64,000 nt of DNA, taken from the NCBI GenBank assembly GCA_963457665.1, contig OY735211.1:65877485-65941484 (forward strand). The letters run 5' to 3'. Position numbers and translations under genes: made by a program. Position 1 is the stretch's first letter. Every line of letters starts with the position of its first letter. Below are positions 26,377 through 38,229 of this stretch, in pieces. The notes under the pieces were generated by a model. It worked only from the letters and a program-made list of their open reading frames with translations, searched no databases and was not told the DNA's origin. Source of the stretch: Thysanoteuthis rhombus. Taxonomy: Eukaryota; Mollusca; Cephalopoda; Oegopsida; Thysanoteuthidae.

Positions 26377-26590
26377 ACCAAATTTCTATGAAGTCTTTTT
26401 CCAATCTTTACAAGATAAGCAGTAAAATGTTTATCTGATATATAGACCTATCCAAACACTCATTTTTCGACGCTTTATTTCATAAACATTTTTTTTTTCA
26501 ATTTTTTCTTTCCAAAATTTTAGCTTGAAAGAAAAATGTCTAAGTTTTTTCGTCTATAGAAAATGAAATCATTATAAATCTTAACTTAGA
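26377..26590 (+). repeat. Histone 3' flank, copy 1
   Basis: Sequence downstream of the stem-loop, from AATTTCTATGAAGTC to AACTTAGAAT, recurs at 30,612-30,836 with scattered differences. The second copy is fused to satellite array 3. Confidence 0.8.
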
Positions 26591-27117
26591 ATTGAATTGC
26601 TTCAAGTCAATATTTACATTTTATCGACGACACGTCAAACATTATGCACTAATGAGGTGTAGTTAATCTACCATACAGTTTGTCAACACTCCGTCGACTA
26701 CTGTAATACGGTGGCAAAAGGAAACATTATTTTCTATGATTCGAGTTGAAAATCTTTACTTATGTTAACAATAATAAATCTCGAAAGATATTATTTTGGA
26801 TGTATCAAGAATGCGTCTAAAAAAACTCTCAATCAGTTCAGTATTAAACAAAGAGTATTTCATTTGGCTTCTGTAATTCCATATTTGTAAAATAGCTTCC
26901 AATGAAACACAAACAAAGAAATAAGTAGACATAAGATATTGTAAATTGATATTTTTCTTCTTATTATAATTATTTGAAGTATTTTTGTAATCTCTATGTA
27001 TAAAAAAATATAATGTTAGTATTGTTTTTCATTTTACGGGGAATAGCCCCCAAATATCAGTTGGCAACACTTTGTTTTACTTTCAAGTTTTTAAAATAGA
27101 ATGTCAAAGGGAAACTT

Positions 27118-27276
27118 TTACTCCGATACACCGGGGTTTTCTTTCTCTAAAATGTAGTAGCTGGGGACGTATTTGCCTTTGCGAAGAAAACGGTTGATTA
27201 CAACAGACAAGGTCGCATGGGATCAGTGAGTCTTACTTTTCCACGTTAATTTCCCTCCCTTATCACGCCATGACAT
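27118..27276 (-). pseudogene. Histone H2A N-terminal pseudogene
   Basis: From an ATG at 27,276 the minus strand reads MSWRDKGGKLTWKSKTH, one in-frame TGA, then VVINRFLRKGKYVPS. This aligns without gaps to H2A MSGRGKGGK...KSKTR and VGRIHRLLRKGNYAER. It runs to a TAA at 27,118, about 53 codons. The acidic-patch region and C-terminal half are absent. It faces away from the H2B relic at 27,510 across a shared promoter, the usual animal H2A-H2B arrangement. An inverted copy lies at 29,621-29,774. Confidence 0.8.
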
Positions 27277-27509
27277 CTTTTTGTAGGTATAATGTACAAT
27301 GAGATGATAAGTGGGAGCATCCTGACACCAGGTATGAATAGGCTCAACAGTAGGCTCCTGACACCAGCTGACATTTTAGCGCTCACATTTTCAAAACTTG
27401 TCTTTTGTGTTATTTTCTGACCAATCAAAAGTCAGCAAAATGCTGAGCTGCCGTGGGAGCCAACTTTTACATTATCAATGTATCATTTATTTCTCTTATA
27501 TAAACAACG
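27277..27509. promoter_or_regulatory. Divergent H2A-H2B promoter relic
   Basis: The 233 bp between the H2A and H2B relics contain GTAGGCTCCTGACACC, TTTTAGCGCTCACATTTTC (a degraded form of the TTTCGCGC E2F-like site seen in other copies), CCAAT at 27,421-27,425 and GAGCTGCCGTGGGAGCC. The same blocks appear in order at 28,945-29,095 and, more degraded, at 25,890-26,010 and 30,110-30,290. TATATAAA at 27,497 is only 13 bases from the ATG, too close to be a normal TATA box for it. Confidence 0.65.
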
Positions 27510-27575
27510 ATGGCCCCTTGAATAAGTTTGAAAGGTACTGACAAGCCAAAATCTAAAGGTAGATTTTGTATTAAG
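27510..27575 (+). pseudogene. Histone H2B N-terminal relic
   Basis: ATG GCC CCT TGA at 27,510 is followed in frame by ISLKGTDKPKSKGR, matching the relic at 25,879 (MTP-stop-IILKGAKKADKTKSKGG) and the lysine-rich H2B tail. After about codon 22 the similarity to H2B ends, although the frame stays open to 27,737. The shared TGA at codon 4 indicates that both copies descend from an already interrupted or altered gene. Confidence 0.6.
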
Positions 27576-27802
27576 TGTCTGAATTGTGAATTTGAAATTG
27601 TGACACCGTTAATGTCACGTTTTAATTATTCAAAGTCGGACTGTACATTTGTAAAAAGAAAAAAAAAAAGTTTAATTTCTGAAAGTATTGCTTTGGAGAT
27701 TTCATATTCAGAAATTTACTTAACGAATTATAACTGATTCAAAATTATTCAAATGAATTATGACTAAACAGTAAGGGGCCATTTAGTTAATTGGGTAAAT
27801 AT

Positions 27803-27890
<88 letters not shown>

Positions 27891-27913
27891 TATGTACATA
27901 TATATATATATAT

Positions 27914-27980
<67 letters not shown>
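27803..27980. repeat. TA microsatellite
   Basis: About 180 bases of (TA)n with a few TG/CA interruptions. It is flanked on both sides by near-copies of GTTAATTGGGTAAATATTATAT (27,786 and 27,994), which suggests slippage or insertion inside a short duplication. The long YI/IY open frames here are artefacts of the repeat. Confidence 0.98.
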
Positions 27981-27984
<4 letters not shown>

Positions 27985-28089
27985 TATATCATTTTGTTAA
28001 TTGGGTGAACATTTTATATCTACATCAAATTACAGAGAGAATTTTTGTTTTTGTGATAATTTCGCCGGACAAATTCATGTATTACTAGA

Positions 28090-28940
28090 TGGAATAGGGC
28101 CTCAGATGTTCCAATCAAAAAATGTCCAACGGTATTTGTGTAAATTCTATCATCATTAAAGACAACTAAATTAACATGGAAATATAAACTATGAAAAAAT
28201 TATATTCAAATTATTTCAAAACGGAAATATATTTGATGATACTTATGAATATGTTATTGTTTTGTCGATAAAATTGTTAGAATAATATTTTTTTAAATTC
28301 TATACTGCTAGACTGTAGGATTCAAAATATTGAACATTCCATCTTTTTTTTTTTTTTTTTTACTATCATGCATTTTTTTTATTGGTTCCTTCATTAAAAT
28401 TAAAGTAAATTTAAAAGAAAATATAAAGACCGTGTAGCGGATGTCTTTCCTAGGTTTCTTTATAGCTTTTCTTTGTGATTTTATATTCATTTTCTTATTC
28501 CAAGTTGATTATATGATTCGTAACGCGCTTACAAAATCAGTTGAACTACATTTATACACAAAATAGTTGATTTATTTTCGTTTCTATTATATTTCCCGTA
28601 AAAAAATATGGCGATTCTCAGGGGAAGATGCTAAATCAGACGAACATCGTTTTTCCTTCTTTCAGAAATTGAATGATTTAATAGATTTTCAACACTAAGA
28701 TGATGAAACCAGAAGATAATCATAAAAAACAAATGAAAGCCATGGAGTCATGTTTAAAGGGAGATAAGTCATTATAACTTAACACTACAACAAAAACATT
28801 GATAAACCCAGACTCGTTATTAAATATAATTACATGTATATCTTTATTAGTGCGGTTAATTAGTCTGTGTACTATTCAAAATCTATCTGTTCGAAGCCTT
28901 TTTATTAATTGATATTTTTGCGGTATAACATATGTTGATA
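28090..28940. other. AT-rich stretch without recognised features
   Basis: Contains poly-T runs (28,345-28,360) but no coding frame or family-level repeat that I recognise. It separates the H2B relic from the next promoter module. Confidence 0.55.
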
Positions 28941-28944
28941 AAGG

Positions 28945-29100
28945 AAAAGTCGGCTCCCACGGCAGATTGTTGACTTCTGATTGGTTAGAAAATAACATAA
29001 TAGGCAAGTTTTGAAAATGTGAGCGCGAAAACATCAGCTGGTGTCGGGAGCCTACTGTTGAGCCTATTCCTACCGGGTGTCAGGGGGCTCCTTCTTATCA
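28945..29100. promoter_or_regulatory. Divergent histone promoter module cut by a microsatellite
   Basis: Inverted relative to 27,277-27,509. It contains CGGCTCCCACGGCAG, ATTGG (CCAAT on minus) at 28,980-28,984, GCGCGAAA at 29,023-29,030 (an intact E2F-like TTTCGCGC on the minus strand) and GGAGCCTACTGTTGAGCC. Where an H2A start would be expected to the right, a CA/TA microsatellite begins at about 29,104. No H2B relic could be read on the left side. Confidence 0.65.
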
Positions 29101-29103
29101 TTA

Positions 29104-29104
29104 T

Positions 29105-29172
<68 letters not shown>
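29104..29172. repeat. CA/TA microsatellite
   Basis: ACACACAC passing into (AT)n of about 60 bases. It interrupts a histone promoter module. Confidence 0.98.
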
Positions 29173-29174
<2 letters not shown>

Positions 29175-29494
29175 AGTTCTATTAGATTTACTCAAATGAT
29201 TTATGGCAGACTTTCCATTCCAATAATCGAACGAATAATTCGACAATAAAATGAACTATTAAATTAGTTTGACGCTTTATTTTTGTGGGGTACCGATTTC
29301 TTGTGGGAATGTCTTTGCTTTTCTCCAATTTTTGCATGATTCCCAAATCTCCAAAAATCAAAGATAAAAACGCGTGCCAATTTCATCTATTCAAAAAATA
29401 AAAAAATAAAAACAAACCTACCACTAACACATTTTAAATTGCCTTACACTTATAGATATATGCTGACTAATATTTTTGAAGGAGTAATTTTTCA

Positions 29495-29620
29495 GACAAA
29501 AAACAAGTTTTGAAAAACGTGAGCTCTAAAATGTCAGCAGGTGTCAGGAGCCTACTGTTGAGCCTATTCAAACCTGGTGTCTTATCATTTCATTGTACAT
29601 GATAGCTACAGCAAGATGTA
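29495..29620 (+). promoter_or_regulatory. Partial histone promoter module before H2A relic
   Basis: Contains AACAAGTTTTGAAAAACG, GTGAGCTCTAAAATGTCAGC and GGAGCCTACTGTTGAGCC, the H2A side of the divergent module. The CCAAT/H2B side is missing. It lies directly upstream of the plus-strand H2A relic. Confidence 0.6.
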
Positions 29621-29774
29621 ATGTCGTGGCAAGGGAGGAAAAGTAACTGCATAAAGTAAGACTCGTTCACCTCACGTGACCCTGTCCGTTGTAATCAACC
29701 GTCTTCTTTGCAAAGGCAACTATGTCCCCAGCTACTACATTTTAGAGGAAGAAAACCCCGGTGTATCGGAGTAA
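29621..29774 (+). pseudogene. Histone H2A N-terminal pseudogene, inverted copy
   Basis: Inverted homologue of the relic at 27,118-27,276. It starts ATG TCG TGG, has lost bases early and gained stops. It can then be read as INRLLCKGNYVPSYYI followed by a TAA at 29,772-29,774. RLLCKGNY matches H2A RLLRKGNY. The shared post-homology tail (YVPSYYILE, NPGVSE) shows that both copies descend from one H2A gene already broken after the KGNY motif. Confidence 0.75.
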
Positions 29775-30042
29775 AAGCTTCATTAATATCAATCCAATAT
29801 ATTAAAACATTTCTGTTTGAGGAAATAGTTTAAATTTTCAATTTGTTATATTGTGAATAAAAAACGAATTATAAACTTTCCTCCAGAATGAATAATATTC
29901 ACAGAATAGAAAATACCAATAACACGAAATAAACATCTGAAGAAAGTCTAGGAAGTGACTTGATTGGTTTTATTCATTTCATTCTTTATCACTTTGAAAG
30001 AGAGTTCAGGATCTGTTTTATGATATTAAAATGATAAGGTTA

Positions 30043-30109
30043 TCAATAGTGATGAGCAGGTCTTGCCCTTTCAATTTACTTTACCTCCTTGAGCACACCT
30101 TTTCAGCAT
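30043..30109 (-). pseudogene. Histone H2A N-terminal relic (third copy)
   Basis: From an ATG at 30,109 the minus strand reads MLKRCAQGGKVN, a TGA, then KGKTCSS. This fits the H2A tail (GKGGK, KGKTRSSRAG). Similarity ends soon after. It lacks the altered MSW start of the other two relics, so it is a separate decay lineage. The promoter module at 30,110-30,290 lies directly upstream. Confidence 0.6.
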
Positions 30110-30290
30110 ACTGAAAGTAGGTTCTACACAGGGAGTCCCCGACTCGAGGTTTAAATAGGCTCTACAGTAGGCTCCTGACGGCTTATAATATTTCAGCACT
30201 CGCATTCTCAGAAATTTACTTGTGTCTTATTTTTTGACCGATGAAAATTCAATTAATTACAGAGCTGCCATGGAAGTCAATTTGGCTCAT
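30110..30290. promoter_or_regulatory. Degraded divergent histone promoter module
   Basis: Contains GTAGGCTCCTGACGGC, ATTTCAGCACTCGCATTCTC (in place of the E2F-like block), GACCGATGAAAA (in place of GACCAATCAAAA) and GAGCTGCCATGGAAGTC. Orientation is as at 27,277-27,509, with H2A to the left. No H2B relic is readable on the right. Confidence 0.55.
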
Positions 30291-30294
30291 GTAT

Positions 30295-30540
30295 ATTTAG
30301 AGTATAAATTTAAAGTATGATTTTAATTAAAAGGTATATTCAAAGAACATATTCATCAGATATTGACGTATATTAATGTATATTTAGAGAATAAATTTGA
30401 AGTATGATTTGAATTAAAAGGTATATTCAAAGAACATATTCATCAGATATTAACGTATATTAATGTATATTTTGAGTATAAATTTAAATTATGATTTTAA
30501 CTAAAAGGTATATTTAAAGAACATATTCAACAGATATTAA
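30295..30540. repeat. Short tandem duplication, ~87-bp unit
   Basis: A block of about 87-90 bp (TATATTTAGAGTATAAATTTAAAG ... AACATATTCATCAGATATT) is present nearly three times at 30,291, 30,378 and 30,467, with small differences. Confidence 0.85.
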
Positions 30541-30604
30541 CGTAATAATAGAAATTAAACCTTTTTCATTCAGAATTAGAAAAAGAATTCTGCAATTTCG
30601 TGTC

Positions 30605-30836
30605 GATTTTCAGGGCCACCAACTTTCTATGAAGTCTTTTCGAATCTTTACAAGATAAGCAGCAAAATGTTAATCAGATATATAGACCTATCCAAACACT
30701 CATTATCCGACACTTTATTCTATAAGCATTATTTTTTTCCAAGTTTTTTCTTTCCGAAATTTTGGCTTGGAAGAAAAATGTCCGAGTTGTTTCATGTATA
30801 GAAAAAGAAAACACTATAAATCCTAACTTAGAATGT
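30605..30836 (+). repeat. Histone 3' flank, copy 2, with half stem-loop
   Basis: Begins TTTTCAGGGCCACCAAC, i.e. loop and right half of a histone stem-loop, and continues with the flank seen at 26,377-26,590 to AACTTAGAAT. The upstream H4 body and the left half of the stem are missing. It joins satellite array 3 without any spacer at 30,837. Confidence 0.82.
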
Positions 30837-33800
30837 ATGTGCTAGAAATGCCTTCTCGACCAATAGAAACAATTTTCATCGAATTGGACTAAATCAAAAA
30901 ATATATCAAATCCATCAGATCCAATCATACCGTTGCAATCAGCACGTCAAACTACGCCAGAAAAAGCCATATAATCGATAGGTAAAAAAGACATTCAAAA
31001 GGCCATTTTTGACAGCTCACTTATGTATGTGCTAGAAGTGCCTTTTCGACCAACAGCAGCTATTTTCATCAAATTGGGCTGAATCGAAAAATACATCAAA
31101 TTTACCCGATCCAAAGGTACCGTTGCAATCAGCACGTCAAACTACGCCAGAAAACGCCATATAATCGATAGGTAAAAATGACATTCAAAAGACCATTTTT
31201 GACGGCTCACTCATGTATGTGCTAGAAGTGCCTTTTCGACCAACAGCAGCTATTTCAATCTTATTGGGCTAAATCAAAAAATACATCAAATCCACCCAAT
31301 CCAATGGTACCGATGCAATTAGCACGTCAGGCTACGTCAGGAATAGCCATAAAATCGATAGGTAAAAATGACATTCAAAAGACATTTTCTTACAGCTTAC
31401 TTATGTATGTACCAAAAATTCATTTTCTGTAAATTGTGACTATTTCCATCAAATTGGGCTAAATCGAGAAATACATTAAATCGACCTGATCCAATGGTAC
31501 CGTTGCAATCAGAACGTCAAACTACGCCAAAAAAAGTCATAAAATCAAGAGGTAAAAATGACATTCAAAACACTATTTTTGTCTGCTCACTTATGGATGT
31601 GCTGGAAGTGCCTTCTCGACCAATAGTGGCTATTTCCATCAAATTGGGCTAAATTGAAAAATACATCAAATCCACCCGATCCAATGGTACTGTTGCAATC
31701 TGCAGGTCAAATTACGCCAGAAATAGTCATAAATCGATGGGTAAAAATGACATTCAAAAGACCATTTTTGACAGCTTACTTATGTATGCACTTGAAGTGC
31801 CTTTTCGAAGAACAGCGAAAACTTCCATCAAATTGGAATACATCAAAAAATACATCAAATCTGCCTGACCCAATGGTACTGTTGCAATCAGCACGTCAAA
31901 CTACGCCTAGAAAGCCATGAAATTGATAGGTAAGAATGACATTCAAAAGACTATTTTCGACGGCCAGCTTATATATGTGCTAGAAGTGCCATCTCGACCA
32001 ATAGCTACTATTTCAATCAAATTGGACTGAATCGAAAAATACATCAAATCCACTCAATCAAATGGTACCGTTGCAATCAGCACGTCAAACTACGCAAGAA
32101 AAAGCCATAAAATCGATAGGTAAAAATGACATTAAAAACACCATTTTTGATTGCTCACTAATATATTTGTAGAAGTGCCTTCTCGACCAATAGCGGCTAT
32201 TTCCATCAAATTCTTTCGATTAAATGGGGCTAAATCGATAATTACAACAAATGCAGCCAATTCAATGGTACCATTTTTGACGGCTTACTGATGTATGTGC
32301 TAGGAATGCATTTTCATTCGATTGAAATTATTCCCATCAAATTAGGTTAAATCTAAAAATACATCAAATCCACCCCATCCAATGGTACTGTTGCAATCAG
32401 CACGTCAAACTACGCCAGAAAAAGCCATAAAATCGATAGGCAAAAATGACATTCAAAACACCATTTTTGATTGCTCACTAATGTATTTGTAGAAGTGCCT
32501 TCTCGACCAATAGCGGCTATTTCCATCAAATTCTTTCGATTAAATGGGGCTAAATCGATAATTACATCAAATGCAGCCAATTCAATGGTACCATTGCAAT
32601 CAGCACGTCAAACTACGCCAGAAAAAGCCATAAAATCGATAGGTAGAAATGACAATCAAAACACCATTTTTGATTGCTCACTTATGTGTTCACTTGAAGT
32701 GCCTTTTCGAAGAACAGCTGAAACTTCCATCGAATTGGAAAACATCAAAAAATTCATCAAATCTGCCTGACACATTGGTACTGTTGCAAACAGCACGTCA
32801 AACTATGCCATGAAATGTCATAAAATCAGTAGGTAAAAATGACATTCGAAATACCATTTTTGATGGCTTACTTATCTATGTGCTAGAAGTGCCAACAACA
32901 GATATTTCCATCAAATTGGTTTAAATTGAAAAATACATCAAATCCACCCGATCCAATGGTACCGTTGCATTCAGCACGTCAAACTACGCCATTTATAGCT
33001 ATAAAATCAATAGGTAAAAAAGACATTAAAAAGACCATTTTTGACAGCTTACTTATGTATGTGCTAGGAATGCTTTTTTTGTCGATTGAGGCTATTCCCA
33101 TCAAATTGGGCTAAATTGAAATATAAATCAAATCCACCCGATCCAATGGTACCATTCCAATTAGCACGTCAAACTACGCCAGGCAAAGCAATAAAATCGA
33201 TAGGTAAAAATGACATTCAAAAGACCATTTTTGATGGCTTACTTATGTATGGGATACAACTGCCTTCTCGCCAAAAGCGGTTATTTCCATCAAATTGGTT
33301 TTAAAATGAAGAATACATCAAATCCACCTGATCCAATAGTACCATGGCAATCAGCATGTCAAACTACGCCAGAAAAGCCATGAAATTGAGGGGTAAAAAT
33401 GACATTCAAAAGACCATTTTTGACGGCTCACTTAGATACTTACTAAAAATGCATTTTTGGTCAATTATGGCTATTTCAATCAAATTGGGATCAATCAAAA
33501 AATACATCAAATCCATCCAATCGAATAGTACCATTACTATCAGCACATCAAACTACACCAGAAAAAGCCATAAAATCGACCGGTAAGAATAACATTCAAA
33601 AGACCATTTTTGATGGCTCACTTATTTATGTGCTAGAAGTGCCTTTTCGACCAACAGCGGTTATTTCCATTAAATTGGGCTAAATCAAAAAATATATCAA
33701 ATCGACCCGATCCAATGATACTGTTGCTTTTAGCACGTCAAACAACGCAAGAGGATGCCATGAAATCGATAGGTAAAAATGACATTTAAAAGACCATTTT

Positions 33801-35757
33801 TGACGGCTCACTCATGTATGTGCTAGAAGTGCCTTGACGACCGATAGCAGCTATTTCCATCTGGTTGGGTTTAATCAAAAATACATCAAATGCAGCCGAT
33901 TGAATGGTACCGTTGCAATCAGCATGTCAAACTACCCCAGAAAAGGCCATAAAATCGATGGGTAAGAATAACACTCAAAAGATCATTTTTGACAGCTAAC
34001 TTATATATGTGCTAGAAGTGCCTTCTCGACCAAGAGCAGCTATTTCCATAAAATTGGACTAAATCGAAAAATATATCGAATCCACCCGTTCCAATGGTAC
34101 TGTTGCTATCAGCACATCAAACTATGCAAGTGAATGCCATGAAATCGATTGGTAAAAATAACATTCAAAATACCATTTTTGATGGCTCACTTATGTATGT
34201 GCTAGAAGTGCCTTCTCGACCAATAGCAGTTATTCCCATCAAATTGGGCTAAATCGAAAAATACATCAAATGCAGCCGATTCAACCTAACCTTTACAATC
34301 GGCATGTCAAACTACGCCAGAAAAAGCCATAAAATTGGTGGATAAAAATGACATTCAAAAGACCATTTTTGACGGCTCACTTATGTATGTGCTGGAAGTG
34401 CTTTCTCGAGCAATAGCACCTATTTCCATATAATTGGGCTGAATCAAAAAATACATCAAATCCACCCGATCCAATGGTACTGTTGCAATCAGCACGTCAA
34501 ACTACGCCAGAAAAGCCGTAAAATTGATTGATAAAAATGACATTCAAGAGACCATTTTTGAAGTCTTACTTATGTATTTGCTAGAATTGCCTTTTCGACG
34601 AACAGCAGCTATTCCCATCAAATTGGGCTAAATGGAAAAATACATCAAATACACCCGATACAATGGTACTCATGCAATCAGCACGTCGAACTACGCCAGA
34701 AATAGCCATAAAATCGATAGTTTAAAATGACATTCAAAAGACCCCATTTGACGGCATACTTATGTATGTGCTAGAATTGCCTTGTCCACCAACGGCAGCT
34801 ATTTCCATCAAATTGGGTTAATGGAAAAATCAATGAATCTACCCGACCCAATGGTACTGTTGCAATCAGCACGTCAAACTATGCAAGAAAAAGCCATAAA
34901 ATTGTTGGGAAAAATAAAAATCAAAATACCATTTTTGACAGCTTACTTAAATATGTGTTGGAAGTGCCTTTTCGACCAACAGCAGCTATTCCCATCAAAT
35001 TGGGCTAAATCAAAAATACTTCAAATCCACCCAACCCAATTGTACTGTTGCAATCAGCTCGTCAAACTACGCCAGAAAAGGCCATGAAATTGATTGGTAA
35101 AAATGACATTCAAAACACCATTTTTGATGGCTAACTTATGTATATGCTGGAAGTGCCTTCTCGACCAATAGCGACTATTTCCATTAAATTGAGCTAAATC
35201 GAAAAATACATCAAATGCAGCTGATCCAATGATACCATTGCAATCAGCACGTCAACCTACGCCAGAAAAAAGCCATAAAATTGATAGGTAAAAATGACAT
35301 CCAAAAGTCCATTTTCAACAGCTTATTCATGTATGTGCTAGAAATGCATTTTCGGTCAATAGTGGCTATTTACATCAAAATGGACTAAATTGAAAGATAC
35401 ATCAAATCCACCCGATTCAATGGTATCGTTGCAATCAGCACGTCAAACTACGCCTGAAAAAGCCATGAAATTGATCGGTAAAAATGACATTCAAAAGACC
35501 ATTTTTGACGGCTTACTTATGTATGTGTCAGAAGTTCCTTTTCGACCAACAGCAGCTATTTCCATCAAATTGGGCTGAATTGTAAAATACATCAAATTCA
35601 CCCGATCCAATTGTACCGTTGCGATCAGCATGTCAAACTACGCTAGAAAAAGCCATAAAATTGATAGGTAAAAATGACATTAAAAAGACCATTTTTGACG
35701 GCTCACTTATGTATAAGCTAGGAGTGCCTTCTCGACCAATAGCAGCTATTTCCATCA
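30837..35757 (-). repeat. Satellite array 3, older diverged copy of the 190-bp family
   Basis: About 26 monomers in the orientation of array 2 but with much higher divergence between units, small indels and truncated units (for example near 32,250 and 32,880). One segment is duplicated (32,150-32,270 and 32,460-32,590, sharing TTGTAGAAGTGCC and CTTTCGATTAAATGGGG). No long higher-order repeat is evident. This fits an inactive array no longer homogenised. Confidence 0.93.
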
Positions 35758-37300
35758 AATATCTGTTTGAAAAAAGTTGATATCCAAATGCTTTCCGGAG
35801 AGGCAAGTTTTCTTTTGCCTTCGAAGAGAGCACAATGACCCCAAACGCCTTAAATCGGTCGAATAGACCAACTAAACAGTCAAGTATCTAGATTATTATC
35901 TATGATCCCCCAACAAGCGATAATTCTCAACAGTTCGTTTACCGTTTTTCCGTGTATTCTTTGAGTATTTGTTTCAAATTTTGTCCACACGAAGATCTAC
36001 ACTACACCTTCTGTCATTTTGGTTTTCAATCACACAGCAATTATGTTGTTAATCAAAAAGATAGTTATTTCATTAAACTACTCTTTAAAAGTACCTCAAT
36101 AATTATCTACTAGGATCCTCGAACAAACAATACTTCGGCCACACACCCGGAGAAGAGTCACTCTGTGTAAAAATAAAAATGATAATTGTATATAAACAAT
36201 TGCAATAATGCAACAAAAATGAGAACTTATTGACTATCATTATATGCAACTAAGAGAAACAATTACTAAACCTCAAATACATTTTGCCGAAAAGAAAGTT
36301 GATAGCTAAATGCTTTTCAGAAAGGCAAGATTTCCCCAAGTTTGGCTACAATATGCAACCAAATTAGCAACCATGTCTTTACCCTCACGAAACACAGAGA
36401 CCTTACAGAACACAATGACCTCAGCAATCTTAGTCAGTTGAATAGATAAGGGAATGTCATGCTCATGACGCTGTGTAATGTCTATTTGAATAATCAGTGG
36501 CCTCTTCTTCTTAACTTCATACCTCTACTCAACCTGATAGCATCTTGCTTACTTATTTTGACCATTGTTGGGACCCATACAAACAATTTATCTTTTAGAT
36601 ATATTTCAATCATTAGGAGTTTTTAAGATGTACATAAATATCAACTTTGCTTTTAACCCTCTTCCCTCGCATGAACTGGTAATTATAGGGTTAGACTTTA
36701 GAAGAGAACACTATGACCCCAACCCCAAGTCGGTCGAGTGGATAAGAGATTGTCACTACCCGACGCTGTGTCATGTCTATTTGAATATCAGGGGGATGAA
36801 ATTCACTTCCAGGTGCCGTGACACGACATTTGAAATATCAAGTCACGCTTCCTCTTCCCTTCATAGCATCACATCACCTGATCAATGATAACTGGGTAAA
36901 AATATAATATATATATTTTAATTAGGCTATTGGGAAAATATCACTACCATATGACAACTGGTGTTCTTGAGGGCACAAGTTCATCTTTCCCGGATCATCA
37001 ATTATCCTTTTGATTTGTTTTGATTTAGCTACGCTTTAAAAGACTCTTTCACGGAAAATTTTTCCTCTCATCACAACGATATTAGACCTGATGTCGCTAA
37101 GGGCACTCAAGTTCATCTTGCCTGGCTCACCAAGTATCCTTGGGCCTACCTATGGCGCCAGTTTCTTCTTCTCTTCTTAAATTTGTATTTACTCTCATGT
37201 ATGTCAGTGGTGGCACTAGGTCCGACTTGGCCCCCGCCTATAATTCGTCCAATTTTCACCCCTCATAAGAATGAATGTTTTAACGGTTATTTTTTGGCTT
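35758..37300 (+). repeat. Dispersed element R1, copy 1
   Basis: Starts ATCTGTTTG at the end of satellite array 3 and ends at TATTTTTTGGCTT. It shares long stretches in order with 50,217-51,445, for example GAGAGCACAATGACCCCAAA, CTACTCTTTAAAAGTACCTC, CTTCATAGCATC and AATTCGTCCAATTTTCA. No conserved long ORF is shared (a 107-aa frame at 36,565-36,888 is not preserved in copy 2). Probably a non-autonomous mobile element; class unknown. Confidence 0.8.
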
Positions 37301-38213
37301 CCATCTTGTGCATAGTTTTGACAAAAGATTGAAGAAAAAAAAATTGAAAATTGAAAACGCAGGAAAATAGTAAGCAAAATGTAATGATGTGCATTTTATT
37401 TTCTTGATCATTTGTAGCCTTCATTTTAGAATTATTTTTTCTTTTCTTTATAAAATTTTGGGCTAAAAAAAACATGATTAATTGGATGAAATTTATTTGA
37501 TCTGGTTAATCATCACTATCTCTTACCTTAATTTATATTTTTTGTAAATCCATCTCAACAATGACAACACAATTATGATTAACATTCTTTCTTTTAAATA
37601 AAATTTAATGCCAAAAAAAAAGAAAAAAAAACAACGAATTAATGCGAGAGTAACGGATAATATTTTCAAGTTTTAGTATGATGTAGGGAAGATCATCTGA
37701 ATTGTAAAGTACCAGACATTTGCTTAATTAATGTTTAAAAATTTTACCGTGTAAGATACTTTTTAAAAAATGGATGTATTTATCTACTTACTTAAAAGTC
37801 AGGGAGAATGTAAGCATGATAAATTTAATAAATGACAACAGGTGACATTTCTTATTTACATACAGAAATATAATTTTATTCACTTCAATTTTAAATTGTA
37901 AACAATAAAAAAAAAGTAAATGTAATTTTTGTTTTGAAAGATTCAAATAATGCCAAATGAATGTATCCATTGACTTATTTAGGAGTTTATCAGTTTCAAA
38001 TTGATAAACCAAGTAATATTAGATCCAAGATGGAATTGGTATTTTGAAAGATACAATTGACCCGTGATAACTTATCTAAAAATGTACGTAGCAAAATATG
38101 GGATTTGAAAAATTTGCTTTCATTCTAATTTCAAAATGAGAGACTGTAATAACAGAGTAACATTGTATAACATATTTTGGAATAGAGTGAGAAAATGTTC
38201 GTGGAACGTGGCT

Positions 38214-38229
38214 TGCCCTGAAAGGGGCC
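38214..38229 (-). terminator. Orphan histone stem-loop relic (left arm)
   Basis: On the minus strand this reads GGCCCCTTTCAGGGC, a degraded histone stem-loop in the context ATAACGG...GCCACGTTCC, comparable with the intact one at 39,528-39,543. No H4 frame lies upstream of it. It is about 1.3 kb from the intact stem-loop, the spacing of the tandem duplication in the arm. Confidence 0.7.

Noticed and set aside
27497-27504. TATATAAA as the TATA box of the H2B relic
   Set aside because: Only 13 bases from the ATG and absent from the homologous promoter at 25,890-26,010.
27783-28088. Open frames rich in YI/IY at the TA tract, also at 48,545-48,935, 29,019 and 62,270
   Set aside because: Low-complexity translation of microsatellites.
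23236-30836. H3 or H1 genes in the histone cluster
   Set aside because: I looked for H3 (ARTKQTARKS, IRGERA) and lysine/alanine-rich H1 segments on both strands and saw none; only H4, H2A and H2B pieces were found.
36565-36888. 107-aa ORF as a gene
   Set aside because: It lies inside dispersed element R1 and is not preserved in the second R1 copy.
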